A DNA stretch of 57,812 nucleotides from assembly GCF_000753865.1 (NCBI RefSeq), contig NZ_JQFW01000020.1:1-57812 (forward strand), given 5' to 3'. The notes under the pieces were generated by a model, which ran no database searches, was not told where the DNA came from, and saw only the letters and a list, made by a program, of their open reading frames with translations. The translations under genes and the position numbers were made by a program. Shown in pieces: positions 36,405 through 49,196 of the stretch. The stretch comes from Alteromonas sp. LOR. Lineage in GTDB: Bacteria > Pseudomonadota > Gammaproteobacteria > Enterobacterales > Alteromonadaceae. Positions within the stretch are counted from its first letter, which is position 1. Every line of letters starts with the position of its first letter.

Positions 36405-39400
36405 GTGACAAAATTTTCGTCGGCAGCTTCGTACTTATTGAAGAAGTTTTGGTTGCTGCTCGCCGTATTACTTGTTCTTTTTGCTCTGGTATTAAGTGCT
36501 GCAAGGTATGCCTTGCCTCACATCGAGCACAACAAGCATTTGCTAGAAGATTATATCAACGAGCAGTACGGCGTAAATTTATCTATTGATACGATCCATG
36601 CGGTCTGGGAGCGCAGCGGGCCGAGTATTGTGCTTAATTCAGTGTCGTTAGCAAAAGACGACGCATCCCCTGTAGAACTCAATATTCGACAAATTTACGT
36701 AGAGCTAGATTTCTGGCAGTCCCTTCGTCAACGGCTTATCTCTTCCCCTCGATTTGAATTGCGCGGGTTGCATCTGGATATCGATGCCGACCGCGTTTCA
36801 GGCAGTAGCAAAAATAAGTTTCCAGTCATCAATGCGTTAGAGCGTCTCTTTTTAGAGCAACTGCAAAGCTTCTCTTTAGAAGAGGGGAAAATATCACTAA
36901 CCCGAAATGGCGATACCAATAGCTTTAATATCGACAGTCTGTCTTGGAATAACCGTGAAGAGCGTCACCAAGGGTTAGGGCGCATGAAAGTTGACGGGGT
37001 ATCTGCAAACTCTGCGTCTTTTGTTATTGATATTAATGGCTACAAAGATGAGTTTGATGGCGTGTTTTACGCTAAAGCAGAAGACCTAGATATCTCGCCA
37101 TGGGTAAGTGATTTAATTAAAACTAAACGTCCTTTGGCGCAAAGCAGAGCGAACTTGGAGGTATGGGCAAACTTTTCTGAAACCGCGATAGGCTCGGTTC
37201 AAGCTGAACTGAATAACAGTTTGTTCCAATGGGGAAATGAAAGGGTTAAAACCGTAACAGGTATCACGGGAGGGAGCTTACAAGCGATGCCTTCAAGGGA
37301 TGGCTGGAATGTTCGCGTGGACCAATTAAAACTTAACTCAAGTAGCGCTACGTTAACAACGGACGTTATTGGCCATGTATCCAATAATGGTAACGCAGTT
37401 TTTAACACCGTTAAGCCCGTAGAAATAAACCCTTTTTTATTGCTGCTACCGCTGTTTCTTGATGACACCAATGAAGAAGAAATACGGGCACTCGATCCCA
37501 AAGGTGAATTAGCCACGCTACAAGTGCAATGGCAAAATGGTGCTCCTGCGTTAGCGGCTAAAGTGTTAGATTTAACATGGACAAAGACAGCCTCTATCCC
37601 AGGGCTCTCGTCACTGGATGCTGACTTTTTTTGGTACAAGCACAATGGGGCAGTATTTTTAGAATCAAGTGACAGTAAGCTCTCTAGCCAGGGCATTATC
37701 AAAAAAGATATAAACGTCAATAAAATCGCCGCAGACATCTACATATATCCCCTCTATGAAGAGTCTTCTGACGATGCTGTTATAGAGGGGGCAGCTGACG
37801 AACGTGCAACCGTTGCCACAGCGAAGAAGCCCGCCGCAGCGAAGAAACGCACGGCATCGGCCCGTCAGTGGGTGCTCAAAGGTGAGAATATTATTGTAGA
37901 TACCGACAGCGTAGCGCTTACGTCGGCATTTAGCCTCAATACATCTACTAGCCACATGTCGTTGTTCGCAGATATCGACCCCCTGTCTTTAGGTACCGTG
38001 AGCGAGCTATTCCCATCTCCGGTAATGAGCGACAATTTAGATAACTATTTAACACGAGCGTTTACTGGTAAAGGCAGTATCGATAAAGCGCGCATTTTGT
38101 GGTTTGGAAAAACGAAAGATTTTCCTTTCACCGAAGGACAAGGCGTATTCCAAGCTTACGTGGATATTAAAGACAGTGACTTCTTGTTTTCATCGAAATG
38201 GCCCGCGTTAAACGAACTCGACCTTTCCCTGCGCTTTGTGAATGACGGTCTCTATATGTCGACCTCTTCTGCCAAGCTTGCCGATGTGCGAATTGGCGAT
38301 ATGACGGCCAGTATTCCAAAGTTCAAACCCGGCTCAATTCTAACAATCGATGCCACGGGCGAGGGCACAGGTGAGGGGCTCACCCAACTTATGATGGCGT
38401 CGTCTATTCAAGATTCGTTGGGCAATGTATTGAACCAAGATGTGCAGGTTTCAGGGCCTCTATCTGCCGATATTCATTTGCATATTCCGCTTAATGGTGA
38501 GCAAGTAAGAGCCACAGGTACCGCGGCTTTAGTTGAGAACACCGTATATATCCCTACAACGAAAATGCGCTTTAAAAAGGCCAGCGGGGACATTGCTTTT
38601 GATAATGGCAATATTAGCGCGACAGGTTTGTCGGCCCAGTTTTTGAGTCAAGCAGTGTCCATCGACCTTAGTGGCGTTCAAGAGAAAGACTACTCATTAA
38701 ATGTTCAATTAGCGGGCCGGTGGCATGTTCACCCTCTTGCCAATTATGTGAACACTGAACTTACTGACTACATTGACGGTGAAACTCAGTGGCAAACATC
38801 GGTAGATTTAACCTTGGCCAAAGATAGCTTTTCTTACGCCGCTGAATTAACCGCTGACTTAACCGCGACACAAAGTATATTGCCTGCGCCTTTTGAAACT
38901 CCGGCGGGTACAAGTTTGCCTTTGTATATTAAAAGCTCAGGAGATCGCCAAGCTTCAAATGTAGTAGCAACACTCGGTAACGATATTCGATTCACTGGCA
39001 CATTACCTCATCAAGAGATGCAGTTTTCCCGTGCTCACTTAGCGCTGGGCGAAAGTGATATTGCGAATATAGGGACTGGGTTTAGTATTGCGGCGAACCT
39101 GGAAAGTGCTAACGTTGCAGAGTGGTTTACCACGGTTTCTATGCTGACATCAGGGGGACAGAAAAATAGAAATGACGCCACTGCAGACAAAGATAGCGAA
39201 AGCGGTACCACTAAAGGCGGTATTTTCGGCACTCCCTCAAGAATATTTGCAAAGACTGCAGAGCTGACCTTCGCCGGTCATTCCATTAAAAATGTGCAGA
39301 TGAATGCACAAGAACGAAATGAAGATTGGTTGCTCGATATTGGTTCTGCTGCTGCACGAGGCACCGTTCGAGTGAATGGAGATTTAGCGCAGCAAGGTAT

Positions 39401-40403
39401 TGAGATAAACGCTGATTACCTCAATTTACCTAAGCCCGACGATAGTGTGCAGGAAACAAAGAGCGACCCTTTTGAACTCGATCCACGCTCGCTTCCGCCA
39501 ATGTACTTCTACTGTGAAAGCTGTGTATATCACGGTATTGATTTAGGTAAAGTCACGGTTGATATAGCAAAAACGAATAACGGACTGCATGCACGCCAGC
39601 TGATGATACGTTCTCCAGAAACTCACGTTACCGCAACGGGGTTTTGGCATTACGTGAACGGTGCTGTTGAGACGAGTATTGAAGGAAGTCTCACATCGCC
39701 TGATGTGGGGCAAATGTTGAAAGAGTTTGAAATAGAGTCGGGGATAAAAGACTCTGAAGCCGACGTGGCATTTAATTTCAGCTGGCAAAATTCGCCCATG
39801 GACTTTCAACTTGGAAAACTGCAGGGCGATGTAGAATGGTCATTATCTGACGGCTATTTAACTGAATTAAGCGACCAAGGCTCCCGTATATTCACGCTCT
39901 TTAGTTTAAATTCATTGGTTAGAAAATTGAGTTTAGATTTCAGAGACGTATTTGCGAAAGGCTTCTTTTACGATGATATGGGCGGTACGCTGAACATTGT
40001 TGATGGCAGAGCTTATACCGATGACACGTTAATTGACGGCGGTGCAGGGGAAATTGAAATTACCGGCCTAACTGACCTCGGTACCGGCGGGCTCAACTAC
40101 AATGTGTCATTTGCGCCAAACGTCACCGGTAACCTGCCTTTCTTAGTTTATTTTTTGGCAACGCCGCCTACCGCCTTGGCTGCGATTGCTATCGACCAAG
40201 TGCTTACGTCAGCAAAAGTCATTTCAAATGTGAATTACCGCGTAACAGGCACTATTAGCGAGCCAAAGTTTGACGAGGTAGACCGCAACAGCAAAGATAT
40301 AAGTTTGCCTGCGCAAAATGTGCCTATCGAAAAAGACCCGTTAGACAGACCGCTAACGCAAGATGATGTACGGCGAATCAAAATGGAGGTGATTGATGGT
40401 TAA
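36405..40403 (+). CDS. yhdP: AsmA-like envelope protein YhdP
   Basis: A 1332-residue protein with an N-terminal transmembrane helix (about 15-35) and a long periplasmic beta-rich body, as in YhdP, one of the AsmA-like proteins that carry phospholipid from the inner to the outer membrane. The early YINEQYGVNLSIDTIHAVWERSGPSI and the C-terminal region with GEIEITGLTDLGTGGLNYNVSF and NYRVTGTISEPKF are recognisable. It is slightly longer than the E. coli protein (1266); an Ala/Lys-rich insert lies near 470-485. GTG start, with AAGAAAGG 6 bases upstream. Confidence 0.93.
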   Translation: MTKFSSAASYLLKKFWLLLAVLLVLFALVLSAARYALPHIEHNKHLLEDYINEQYGVNLSIDTIHAVWERSGPSIVLNSVSLAKDDASPVELNIRQIYVELDFWQSLRQRLISSPRFELRGLHLDIDADRVSGSSKNKFPVINALERLFLEQLQSFSLEEGKISLTRNGDTNSFNIDSLSWNNREERHQGLGRMKVDGVSANSASFVIDINGYKDEFDGVFYAKAEDLDISPWVSDLIKTKRPLAQSRANLEVWANFSETAIGSVQAELNNSLFQWGNERVKTVTGITGGSLQAMPSRDGWNVRVDQLKLNSSSATLTTDVIGHVSNNGNAVFNTVKPVEINPFLLLLPLFLDDTNEEEIRALDPKGELATLQVQWQNGAPALAAKVLDLTWTKTASIPGLSSLDADFFWYKHNGAVFLESSDSKLSSQGIIKKDINVNKIAADIYIYPLYEESSDDAVIEGAADERATVATAKKPAAAKKRTASARQWVLKGENIIVDTDSVALTSAFSLNTSTSHMSLFADIDPLSLGTVSELFPSPVMSDNLDNYLTRAFTGKGSIDKARILWFGKTKDFPFTEGQGVFQAYVDIKDSDFLFSSKWPALNELDLSLRFVNDGLYMSTSSAKLADVRIGDMTASIPKFKPGSILTIDATGEGTGEGLTQLMMASSIQDSLGNVLNQDVQVSGPLSADIHLHIPLNGEQVRATGTAALVENTVYIPTTKMRFKKASGDIAFDNGNISATGLSAQFLSQAVSIDLSGVQEKDYSLNVQLAGRWHVHPLANYVNTELTDYIDGETQWQTSVDLTLAKDSFSYAAELTADLTATQSILPAPFETPAGTSLPLYIKSSGDRQASNVVATLGNDIRFTGTLPHQEMQFSRAHLALGESDIANIGTGFSIAANLESANVAEWFTTVSMLTSGGQKNRNDATADKDSESGTTKGGIFGTPSRIFAKTAELTFAGHSIKNVQMNAQERNEDWLLDIGSAAARGTVRVNGDLAQQGIEINADYLNLPKPDDSVQETKSDPFELDPRSLPPMYFYCESCVYHGIDLGKVTVDIAKTNNGLHARQLMIRSPETHVTATGFWHYVNGAVETSIEGSLTSPDVGQMLKEFEIESGIKDSEADVAFNFSWQNSPMDFQLGKLQGDVEWSLSDGYLTELSDQGSRIFTLFSLNSLVRKLSLDFRDVFAKGFFYDDMGGTLNIVDGRAYTDDTLIDGGAGEIEITGLTDLGTGGLNYNVSFAPNVTGNLPFLVYFLATPPTALAAIAIDQVLTSAKVISNVNYRVTGTISEPKFDEVDRNSKDISLPAQNVPIEKDPLDRPLTQDDVRRIKMEVIDG

Positions 40404-41214
40404 CCTAGTTGCACTGCAAATGACATCTACGCCAGATGTGGATGAAAACCTGGCTGCGGTGTCTAAAGCCATGTCAGAGTCGGACATTGCACCGGAAAGC
40501 CTTGTAGTGCTGCCAGAATGCTTTGCGTGTTTTGGCGGTAAAGACAAAGGACAGTTGTCTGTAGCAGAAGCAAAAGGGCAGGGGCCAATACAGGCGCATC
40601 TGTCAGCGCTAGCAATACGCTATCAATGCTACATTGTGTCTGGCACTTTCCCGGTCAAAACAGCCAATCCAGATCAGTTCTCTGCTGCATGTATGTTGTT
40701 TGGACCTGACGGAGCGCTGCTCGCTGATTATCGCAAAATACATATGTTTGATGTATCGGTAAACGATGCCACAGGCAGCTACAAAGAATCGCGCTTTACA
40801 GAAGCGGGGAGCGAGGTGGTGAAGGTAAACACACCAATTGGCAACATCGGTCTTGCGGTATGTTATGATATTCGCTTTCCAGGTTTATTTACTGCCATGG
40901 CGGATATCGACATATTGGTATTGCCAGCGGCATTTACGCAAAAAACCGGTGAAGCCCACTGGCACGCCTTATTAAAAGCGCGAGCAATTGAAAAACAGTG
41001 CTTTGTCGTTGCCGCAGGCCAGGTGGGAGTCCACGCCAATGGGCGTGAAACCTATGGCCACAGCATAGTGTTATCTCCGTGGGGAGAAACCATAGCAGAG
41101 CGTGCTGCAGGCAAGGGCGTATTAAAAGCCAGTGTAGATATTGCAGAACGAGAAACCATTAAACAAAATATGCCGGTTGCCGAACATAACCGATTCAGGA
41201 GTCACTTTGTCTAA
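40396..41214 (+). CDS. Carbon-nitrogen hydrolase (nitrilase family, Nit1-like)
   Basis: A 272-residue cytoplasmic hydrolase with the Glu-Lys-Cys triad: Glu41 in VVLPECF, Lys114 in DYRKIHMFD and Cys156 in [12 protein letters not shown]. It is closest in pattern to Nit1/NitA-type omega-amidases acting on deaminated glutathione and related amides, but the substrate is inferred. GGAGGTG lies 5 bases before the ATG; the TTG one codon earlier is less likely. It overlaps yhdP by 8 bases and tldD by 8. E. coli lacks it at this position, but other gammaproteobacteria carry a nitrilase between yhdP and tldD. Confidence 0.92.
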   Translation: MVNLVALQMTSTPDVDENLAAVSKAMSESDIAPESLVVLPECFACFGGKDKGQLSVAEAKGQGPIQAHLSALAIRYQCYIVSGTFPVKTANPDQFSAACMLFGPDGALLADYRKIHMFDVSVNDATGSYKESRFTEAGSEVVKVNTPIGNIGLAVCYDIRFPGLFTAMADIDILVLPAAFTQKTGEAHWHALLKARAIEKQCFVVAAGQVGVHANGRETYGHSIVLSPWGETIAERAAGKGVLKASVDIAERETIKQNMPVAEHNRFRSHFV

Positions 41215-42649
41215 ATCTGTAGAGCGTCATTTATTATCAGACTCAGGGCTTGATATTACCAAGCTTGAGAGTGCATTAGCGACAATACATCGCCATGACA
41301 CTGACTACGCCGATTTGTATTTCCAGTCTAGCCAGCATGAAAGCTGGGTGTTAGAAGACGGTATTATCAAGGAAGGTAGTTACAATATTGAGCGCGGTGT
41401 AGGTGTGCGTGCAATCAGTGGTGAAAAAACGGGCTTCGCGTATTCTGACGAAATCAGTGAAGACGCGCTAATGAAAGCGTGCAAAGCGGCACGTGGTATT
41501 GCACCTAGCGGCGGTACTCAGCAAGTATCAGCATTAGGTGAAAAGCCTCTTACCGCCCGATACAGCGAGAATAACCCAATTCTTGCTATGCAAGATGCTG
41601 AGAAAATATCGTTACTTAGGTCGGTCGATGCCTACATTCGCCAACAAGAGCCATCGGTTAATCAGGTGGTGGTCAGTATCAGTGGTGTATATGAAGAAAT
41701 ATTAGTGGCCGGAAGTGACGGCACACTGGCTACCGATATCCGTCCGTTAGTCCGTCTTAACTGCTCTGTATTGCTTGAAAATGGCGATCGTCGTGAGCGT
41801 GGCTCTTCTGGTGCGGGTGGTCGTTACGCCTATGCTTTTTTCCAATCAGATGAAAATGGCAAGCCGCTTTACGAAAACTTAGCTGATGAAGCACTTCATA
41901 TGGCCCGCGTTAATATGCAGGCTGTGGCAGCGCCAGCAGGTGCTATGCCGGTAGTACTCGGAAATGGCTGGCCAGGTGTACTGCTTCACGAAGCTGTGGG
42001 GCACGGTTTAGAGGGTGACTTTAACCGTAAGGGTGCGTCAACATTTAGCGGTCGCATTGGTGAGCGTGTGGCAGCAAAAGGCGTAACAGTTGTTGATGAT
42101 GGCACGTTAAGCGATCGCCGAGGCTCACTGTCGGTAGACGATGAAGGCACAGCAACACAGCACAACGTACTTATTGAAGACGGCATTTTAAAAGGCTACA
42201 TGCAAGACAAGCACAATGCTAAGTTAATGGGTGTAGCGCCTACAGGCAATGGCCGCAGAGAGTCTTATGCACACTTGCCCATGCCGCGAATGACAAACAC
42301 TTACATGCTAGAAGGCCAGCACGATCCACAGGAGATAATTGCATCTATCGAAAGAGGTATTTACGCTCCTAATTTTGCCGGTGGTCAGGTAGACATTACG
42401 TCGGGTAAATTTGTATTCTCAAGTGCCGAAGCTTACCTCATTGAAAATGGCAAGATTACCGCGCCTGTGAAAGGGGCAACCCTTATCGGAAATGGCCCAG
42501 AGGTTATGCAAAAAATCTCAATGATAGGTAACGATGTCGCCCTAGATAAAGGCATTGGTGTGTGTGGTAAAGACGGACAAAGCGTGCCAGTGGGCGTTGG
42601 GCAACCTACGCTTAAAATTGATGAACTTACGGTAGGTGGTACGGCATAG
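41207..42649 (+). CDS. tldD: Metalloprotease TldD
   Basis: The 480-residue product is the zinc protease subunit of the TldD/TldE pair, which degrades unfolded peptides and matures some modified peptides such as microcin B17. The zinc motif HEAVGH lies at 261-266 with downstream [16 protein letters not shown]. Length matches E. coli TldD (481). The frame is open to 41141, but TTG at 41207 with AGGAG 5 bases upstream gives the proper N-terminus (SKSVERHLL). Its partner pmbA lies one gene downstream. Confidence 0.96.
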   Translation: MSKSVERHLLSDSGLDITKLESALATIHRHDTDYADLYFQSSQHESWVLEDGIIKEGSYNIERGVGVRAISGEKTGFAYSDEISEDALMKACKAARGIAPSGGTQQVSALGEKPLTARYSENNPILAMQDAEKISLLRSVDAYIRQQEPSVNQVVVSISGVYEEILVAGSDGTLATDIRPLVRLNCSVLLENGDRRERGSSGAGGRYAYAFFQSDENGKPLYENLADEALHMARVNMQAVAAPAGAMPVVLGNGWPGVLLHEAVGHGLEGDFNRKGASTFSGRIGERVAAKGVTVVDDGTLSDRRGSLSVDDEGTATQHNVLIEDGILKGYMQDKHNAKLMGVAPTGNGRRESYAHLPMPRMTNTYMLEGQHDPQEIIASIERGIYAPNFAGGQVDITSGKFVFSSAEAYLIENGKITAPVKGATLIGNGPEVMQKISMIGNDVALDKGIGVCGKDGQSVPVGVGQPTLKIDELTVGGTA

Positions 42650-42746
42650 TTTTGCTGTGAAATATTTAAGCAAGACACGTTAGAACAAGACACATACTTA
42701 GGCCAGAAATAGCATAAGTGACAACCTACACAAAAAAGCACATAGC

Positions 42747-42782
42747 AAAAAAGGCTGGTAACGAAAGTTATCAGCCTTTTTT
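42747..42782. terminator. Bidirectional terminator between tldD and darP
   Basis: A stem of about 15 bp (42747-42761 with about 42766-42780, one wobble) with a GAAA loop is flanked by A-run and T-run on either side. It lies between converging tldD and darP and should end both transcripts. Confidence 0.85.
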
Positions 42783-42814
42783 ATCACTGCTACCGTCTAA
42801 CTGCGTTAGACATA

Positions 42815-43372
42815 TCAGCTGTCTTGGACAGTGTCCTTTATATATTGAAAAAGCTCTCTAAAGGCTTTTGGCGGCGCATTCTTCTCTCTTTCTTTTTTTA
42901 CTTGGCGGCTGAATTGACGCAGCTTTTGTCTATCGAACGCGGGGTAGTCTTCAATTAAGCGTTGAATAGCTGGATCGCCTTCTTCAATAACCGACTCTCT
43001 CGCTTTTTCAAGCTGATGAAAAGCCGCATTACTTGCTTGATGCTGATGGGCTATTTTTGACAGCGCCTCTTCAATATCGTGGGTATCGCGCTGACGAAGC
43101 AATTTACCAATAAACTGCAATTGTCTGCGATAGCCATCTTTTTTCTTATTCACAATACGCGCTATCGCGACTGCATCGGCTAATTCTTCATCCATTGGGA
43201 TAGTTGCCACATGGGCATCGGTTAACCCTACAATGGTTTCGCCAAGCTTCTGATGCTCCTTTGCCTGACGCTTTAATTCCGTTTTACTAACGAAATCTTC
43301 GTCTTCAGACGTGGTTGCTTTGGCGCCTTCAAAGTAAGGATCTTGTGGAGAATTCTGTTTCTGATCACTCAT
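42815..43372 (-). CDS. darP: Ribosome biogenesis protein DarP (YjgA)
   Basis: A 185-residue, highly charged, mostly helical protein of the YjgA/DUF615 family, which assists 50S subunit assembly. SKTELKRQAKEHQKLGE near 31 and VNKKKDGYRRQLQFIGKLLR are family segments, and LIEDYPAFDRQKLRQFSRQVKKE lies near the C-terminus. The frame extends to 43459, but the ATG at 43372 gives the family start (MSDQKQ) and length (E. coli 183). It diverges from pmbA. Confidence 0.93.
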   Translation of the reverse strand: MSDQKQNSPQDPYFEGAKATTSEDEDFVSKTELKRQAKEHQKLGETIVGLTDAHVATIPMDEELADAVAIARIVNKKKDGYRRQLQFIGKLLRQRDTHDIEEALSKIAHQHQASNAAFHQLEKARESVIEEGDPAIQRLIEDYPAFDRQKLRQFSRQVKKEREKNAPPKAFRELFQYIKDTVQDS

Positions 43373-43444
43373 TTCAAACTCATTAGTGTTACACTTTAGC
43401 CAAATTGTAACTATCACAGTCGAATATAGACAGCGAAACTTACT

Positions 43445-44776
43445 ATGCAAATTGAGCAACAGCTATCAGAAATTCAGAATGTCGTTGATGATGTACTGAA
43501 AATGGCCTTATCAAAAGGCGCAACACAAGCCGAAGCAAGCATGTCTAAGGTACAGGGTATTGCGGTATCCTCACGCATGCAAGAAGTTGAAAACGTTGAG
43601 TTTACCAACGACGGCGGACTAGGCATTAGCGTTTACGTAGGTAAGCGCAAAGGCAGTGCATCCACTGCCGACTTAAGTAAAGCGGCGCTTACATTAGCCG
43701 TTGAAAAAGCGGTGGATATTGCGCGCTATACCAGTGAAGATCCTTGCACCGGTCTTGCCGATGCAGAGCTTATCGCTACTGAATTCCCAGATTTAGACTT
43801 ATATCACCCACAAGAGCTTGATACAGAGAAAGCCATCAAGACCACCATCGAAACTGAAGCGGCGGCGATGAATTACGACCCTCGCATTACAAATTCAGAT
43901 GGCGCGTCGTATAACGCTAATTTAGGTATGCGTGTGTACGGTAATACTCATGGCATAAATACCGGCTATCCCAGCAGTCGTTACAGTTTAAGCTGTATGG
44001 TCATTGGCTCTCAAGATAACGATATGCAGCGTGATTATGCCTATACCGTTGACCGCCAGGCGCCGTTGCTTAAATCTGCTGCGTTTGTAGGCCAAGAGGC
44101 TGCCAAGGCCACGGTAGACCGTTTAGGTGCTCGCAAAATCAATACCGCTAACGTGCCTGTACTGTTTCATAAAGATCTCGCTTCAAGCTTGTTTGGTCAT
44201 TATGTTGGCGCCATCAGTGGGGGGAGTTTGTACAGACGCTCGTCATTTTTGCTCGACAGTTTAGACAAGCAGGTATTTCCTGAGTGGATGAATATTGAAG
44301 AGAAGCCGCTTATTAAGTCAGGGCTTGCCAGCTCAAGCTTTGATAACGAAGGGGTATCGTGCTCTGATATGACCATTGTTGATGGCGGTCGCTTAGCCAC
44401 TTATCTTTATACAACCTACTCGGCGCGCAAACTCAATACCGTGTCTAATGGTCATGCTGGCGGCATACATAACTGGATTGTTGGTGATACGGGACACAGT
44501 GATGCCGACTTGCTAAAAGAAATGGGCACAGGACTATTTGTCACTGAGCTTATGGGGCAAGGCGTAAACATTGTTACCGGCGATTATTCACGCGGTGCAG
44601 CAGGTTTTTGGGTAGAAAATGGCATTATTCAATACCCAGTTCACGAAATTACCATTGCAGGCGATTTACGTGACATGTTCAAAAATATCGTCGCCATTGG
44701 TAAAGACAAAGATGTGCGCGGTAGTGTTCAAACTGGTTCAGTGCTGGTTAATCAAATGAAGATTGCTGGCAACTAG
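43445..44776 (+). CDS. pmbA: TldE/PmbA, inactive partner of TldD
   Basis: A 443-residue protein of the same family as TldD but without the HExxxH zinc site, as expected for TldE/PmbA. Recognisable segments are VENVEFTNDGGLGISVYVGKRKGSAS, LFGHYVGAISGGSLYRRSSFLLDSL and GDYSRGAAGFWVENG. It forms a heterodimer with TldD. Its TAG stop codon lies inside the left end of an inverted repeat that continues to the end of the next gene. Confidence 0.96.
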   Translation: MQIEQQLSEIQNVVDDVLKMALSKGATQAEASMSKVQGIAVSSRMQEVENVEFTNDGGLGISVYVGKRKGSASTADLSKAALTLAVEKAVDIARYTSEDPCTGLADAELIATEFPDLDLYHPQELDTEKAIKTTIETEAAAMNYDPRITNSDGASYNANLGMRVYGNTHGINTGYPSSRYSLSCMVIGSQDNDMQRDYAYTVDRQAPLLKSAAFVGQEAAKATVDRLGARKINTANVPVLFHKDLASSLFGHYVGAISGGSLYRRSSFLLDSLDKQVFPEWMNIEEKPLIKSGLASSSFDNEGVSCSDMTIVDGGRLATYLYTTYSARKLNTVSNGHAGGIHNWIVGDTGHSDADLLKEMGTGLFVTELMGQGVNIVTGDYSRGAAGFWVENGIIQYPVHEITIAGDLRDMFKNIVAIGKDKDVRGSVQTGSVLVNQMKIAGN

Positions 44777-44827
44777 GGCGTGTTGATCACCGCTGCAAAA
44801 ATGTACAGCAAAGATCAACACACCCTA
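44774..44827. repeat. 54-bp inverted-repeat element carrying both flanking stop codons
   Basis: TAGGGCGTGTTGATC (44774-44788) faces GATCAACACACCCTA (44813-44827), a 15-bp near-perfect inverted repeat with one mismatch. Between them is a 4-bp inner stem (GCTG/CAGC) around an A-rich loop. The left TAG is the stop codon of pmbA and the right CTA is the complement of the araC-type stop codon. It may act as a bidirectional terminator or be a small mobile-repeat remnant. There is no T-tract. Confidence 0.7.
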
Positions 44828-45688
44828 CTGTTTGTCTGAAATGCTAGCCTCGCGAAATTCGCGAGGCGGTTTTCCTACCGACTTTTTAAACCGCTTAGAA
44901 AATGTAAACACATTTGCATAACCCACGTAATGGGCAATATATGAAATAGGCCACTGTGTTTTTAACAGCAGGTTTCGCGCCCGCTGCATGCGCAAATAAA
45001 TGACCTGCTGCATGGGACTTCTCCCAAAGTACTTAAGGCATAAGCGATGCAAATGAGGGGCAGAATAATGGGCTTTATTACTTAAGCTCTCAACGCTCCA
45101 CTGAAACTGTAGTTGATTCTCAACCGCGGCAAATAAAGACTGAAGCCTAACGGCATGTCTATCATTACTCTCATCTTCACTATTTTCTTGGTCGTTTTGG
45201 CTTATCACTTGCCGCAGATGACGCCCTATAATTTGTATGGCAGCTTCACGGTTTCTATTATCTTGCTCTAAATACAATAACTCCATAGCGTGATGTAAGG
45301 CCGCTAAATTAATATTGCTGATAACCCTTGGATGTTGTTTCGAAAGTCCCTTCCATTGCTCTGTATCTGATAGGTTTAGCCAAATAATATCCCACTTATC
45401 ACTAGCAATACTCACCTCGAAGCTTTGATAGGCGGGTAGCGTGATAAGCTGACCACCCGTTAAGCTAAACGAGCCATGTGGTGTGCGAAAGCATCCTTCC
45501 CCTGATAGCGAGTAAAACAGCGTATGGTTTGGCGGCATCACTCTGCCAACAACGTATTCACCTGATAAGTTTGAACATCCCGCTAGCTCAATATCTAACG
45601 CCATTATTTCTGGCGACGTACTACTATCAATAAAGCGCTCGAAGCACTGTTGGCCTATATTAATAATATCCGAAAAAGGTGACTGCAT
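44825..45688 (-). CDS. AraC-family transcription regulator
   Basis: A 287-residue regulator with an N-terminal cupin-like sensor domain (about 20-150; GRVMPPNHTLFYSLSGEGCFRTPHG) and a C-terminal AraC DNA-binding domain (about 185-285) with two helix-turn-helices, including PMQQVIYLRMQRARNLLLKTQWPISYIAHYVGYANVFTFSKRFKKSVGKPPREFRE. It diverges from the beta-galactosidase gene, so it most likely controls it in response to a galactoside. Its stop codon lies within the 54-bp repeat shared with pmbA. The ligand is not known. Confidence 0.9.
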   Translation of the reverse strand: MQSPFSDIINIGQQCFERFIDSSTSPEIMALDIELAGCSNLSGEYVVGRVMPPNHTLFYSLSGEGCFRTPHGSFSLTGGQLITLPAYQSFEVSIASDKWDIIWLNLSDTEQWKGLSKQHPRVISNINLAALHHAMELLYLEQDNRNREAAIQIIGRHLRQVISQNDQENSEDESNDRHAVRLQSLFAAVENQLQFQWSVESLSNKAHYSAPHLHRLCLKYFGRSPMQQVIYLRMQRARNLLLKTQWPISYIAHYVGYANVFTFSKRFKKSVGKPPREFREASISDKQ

Positions 45689-45710
45689 TTATGTTGTTCT
45701 GCTTTTGGTA

Positions 45711-45724
45711 AGGGCGTGTTGATA
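45711..45724 (+). repeat. Solo half copy of the repeat arm
   Basis: AGGGCGTGTTGAT recurs in the control region between the AraC-type gene and lacZ, identical to positions 44775-44787 apart from the following base. No facing arm is seen here. Confidence 0.5.
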
Positions 45725-45788
45725 GTTTTGGATAAAAGTACGAGAGGTTTAAGCATAAAGTAATCAATGCATTTTAGCTATATTGTGA

Positions 45789-49004
<3,216 letters not shown>

Positions 49005-49110
49005 CAAAGACAATAAGTGACTGAGGGAGGCAAGAGTCTAAGGAAGATAAAAGGCTAAGGAGGATATAAGTTACTGAGTCCTTCGAACGCCAAGAAGAGT
49101 CTGCAAAATA

Positions 49111-49137
49111 AAAAAGCCGCTACATAGTAGCGGCTTT
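49111..49137. terminator. Bidirectional terminator between lacZ and arcA
   Basis: A 7-bp GC-rich stem GCCGCTA/TAGCGGC, extended by A-T pairs, has a CATAG loop with an A-run before and TTT after. It lies between converging lacZ and arcA. Confidence 0.85.
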
Positions 49138-49196
49138 CTCGTTAATCAGATTGGTAACAACGTACCTTTCTAATTGTTCTATCAGTTCAGTGGCGA

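Noticed and set aside
37199..37738. 179-residue ORF on the minus strand inside yhdP
   Set aside because: It lies fully within the well-supported yhdP gene, has no family resemblance, and looks like an antisense shadow.
41141..41206. 22-residue extension of TldD
   Set aside because: It lies inside the nitrilase gene; TTG at 41207 has AGGAG upstream and gives the E. coli length.
43373..43459. 29-residue extension of DarP
   Set aside because: It overlaps the pmbA start region and is absent from the family; the ATG at 43372 gives the normal length.
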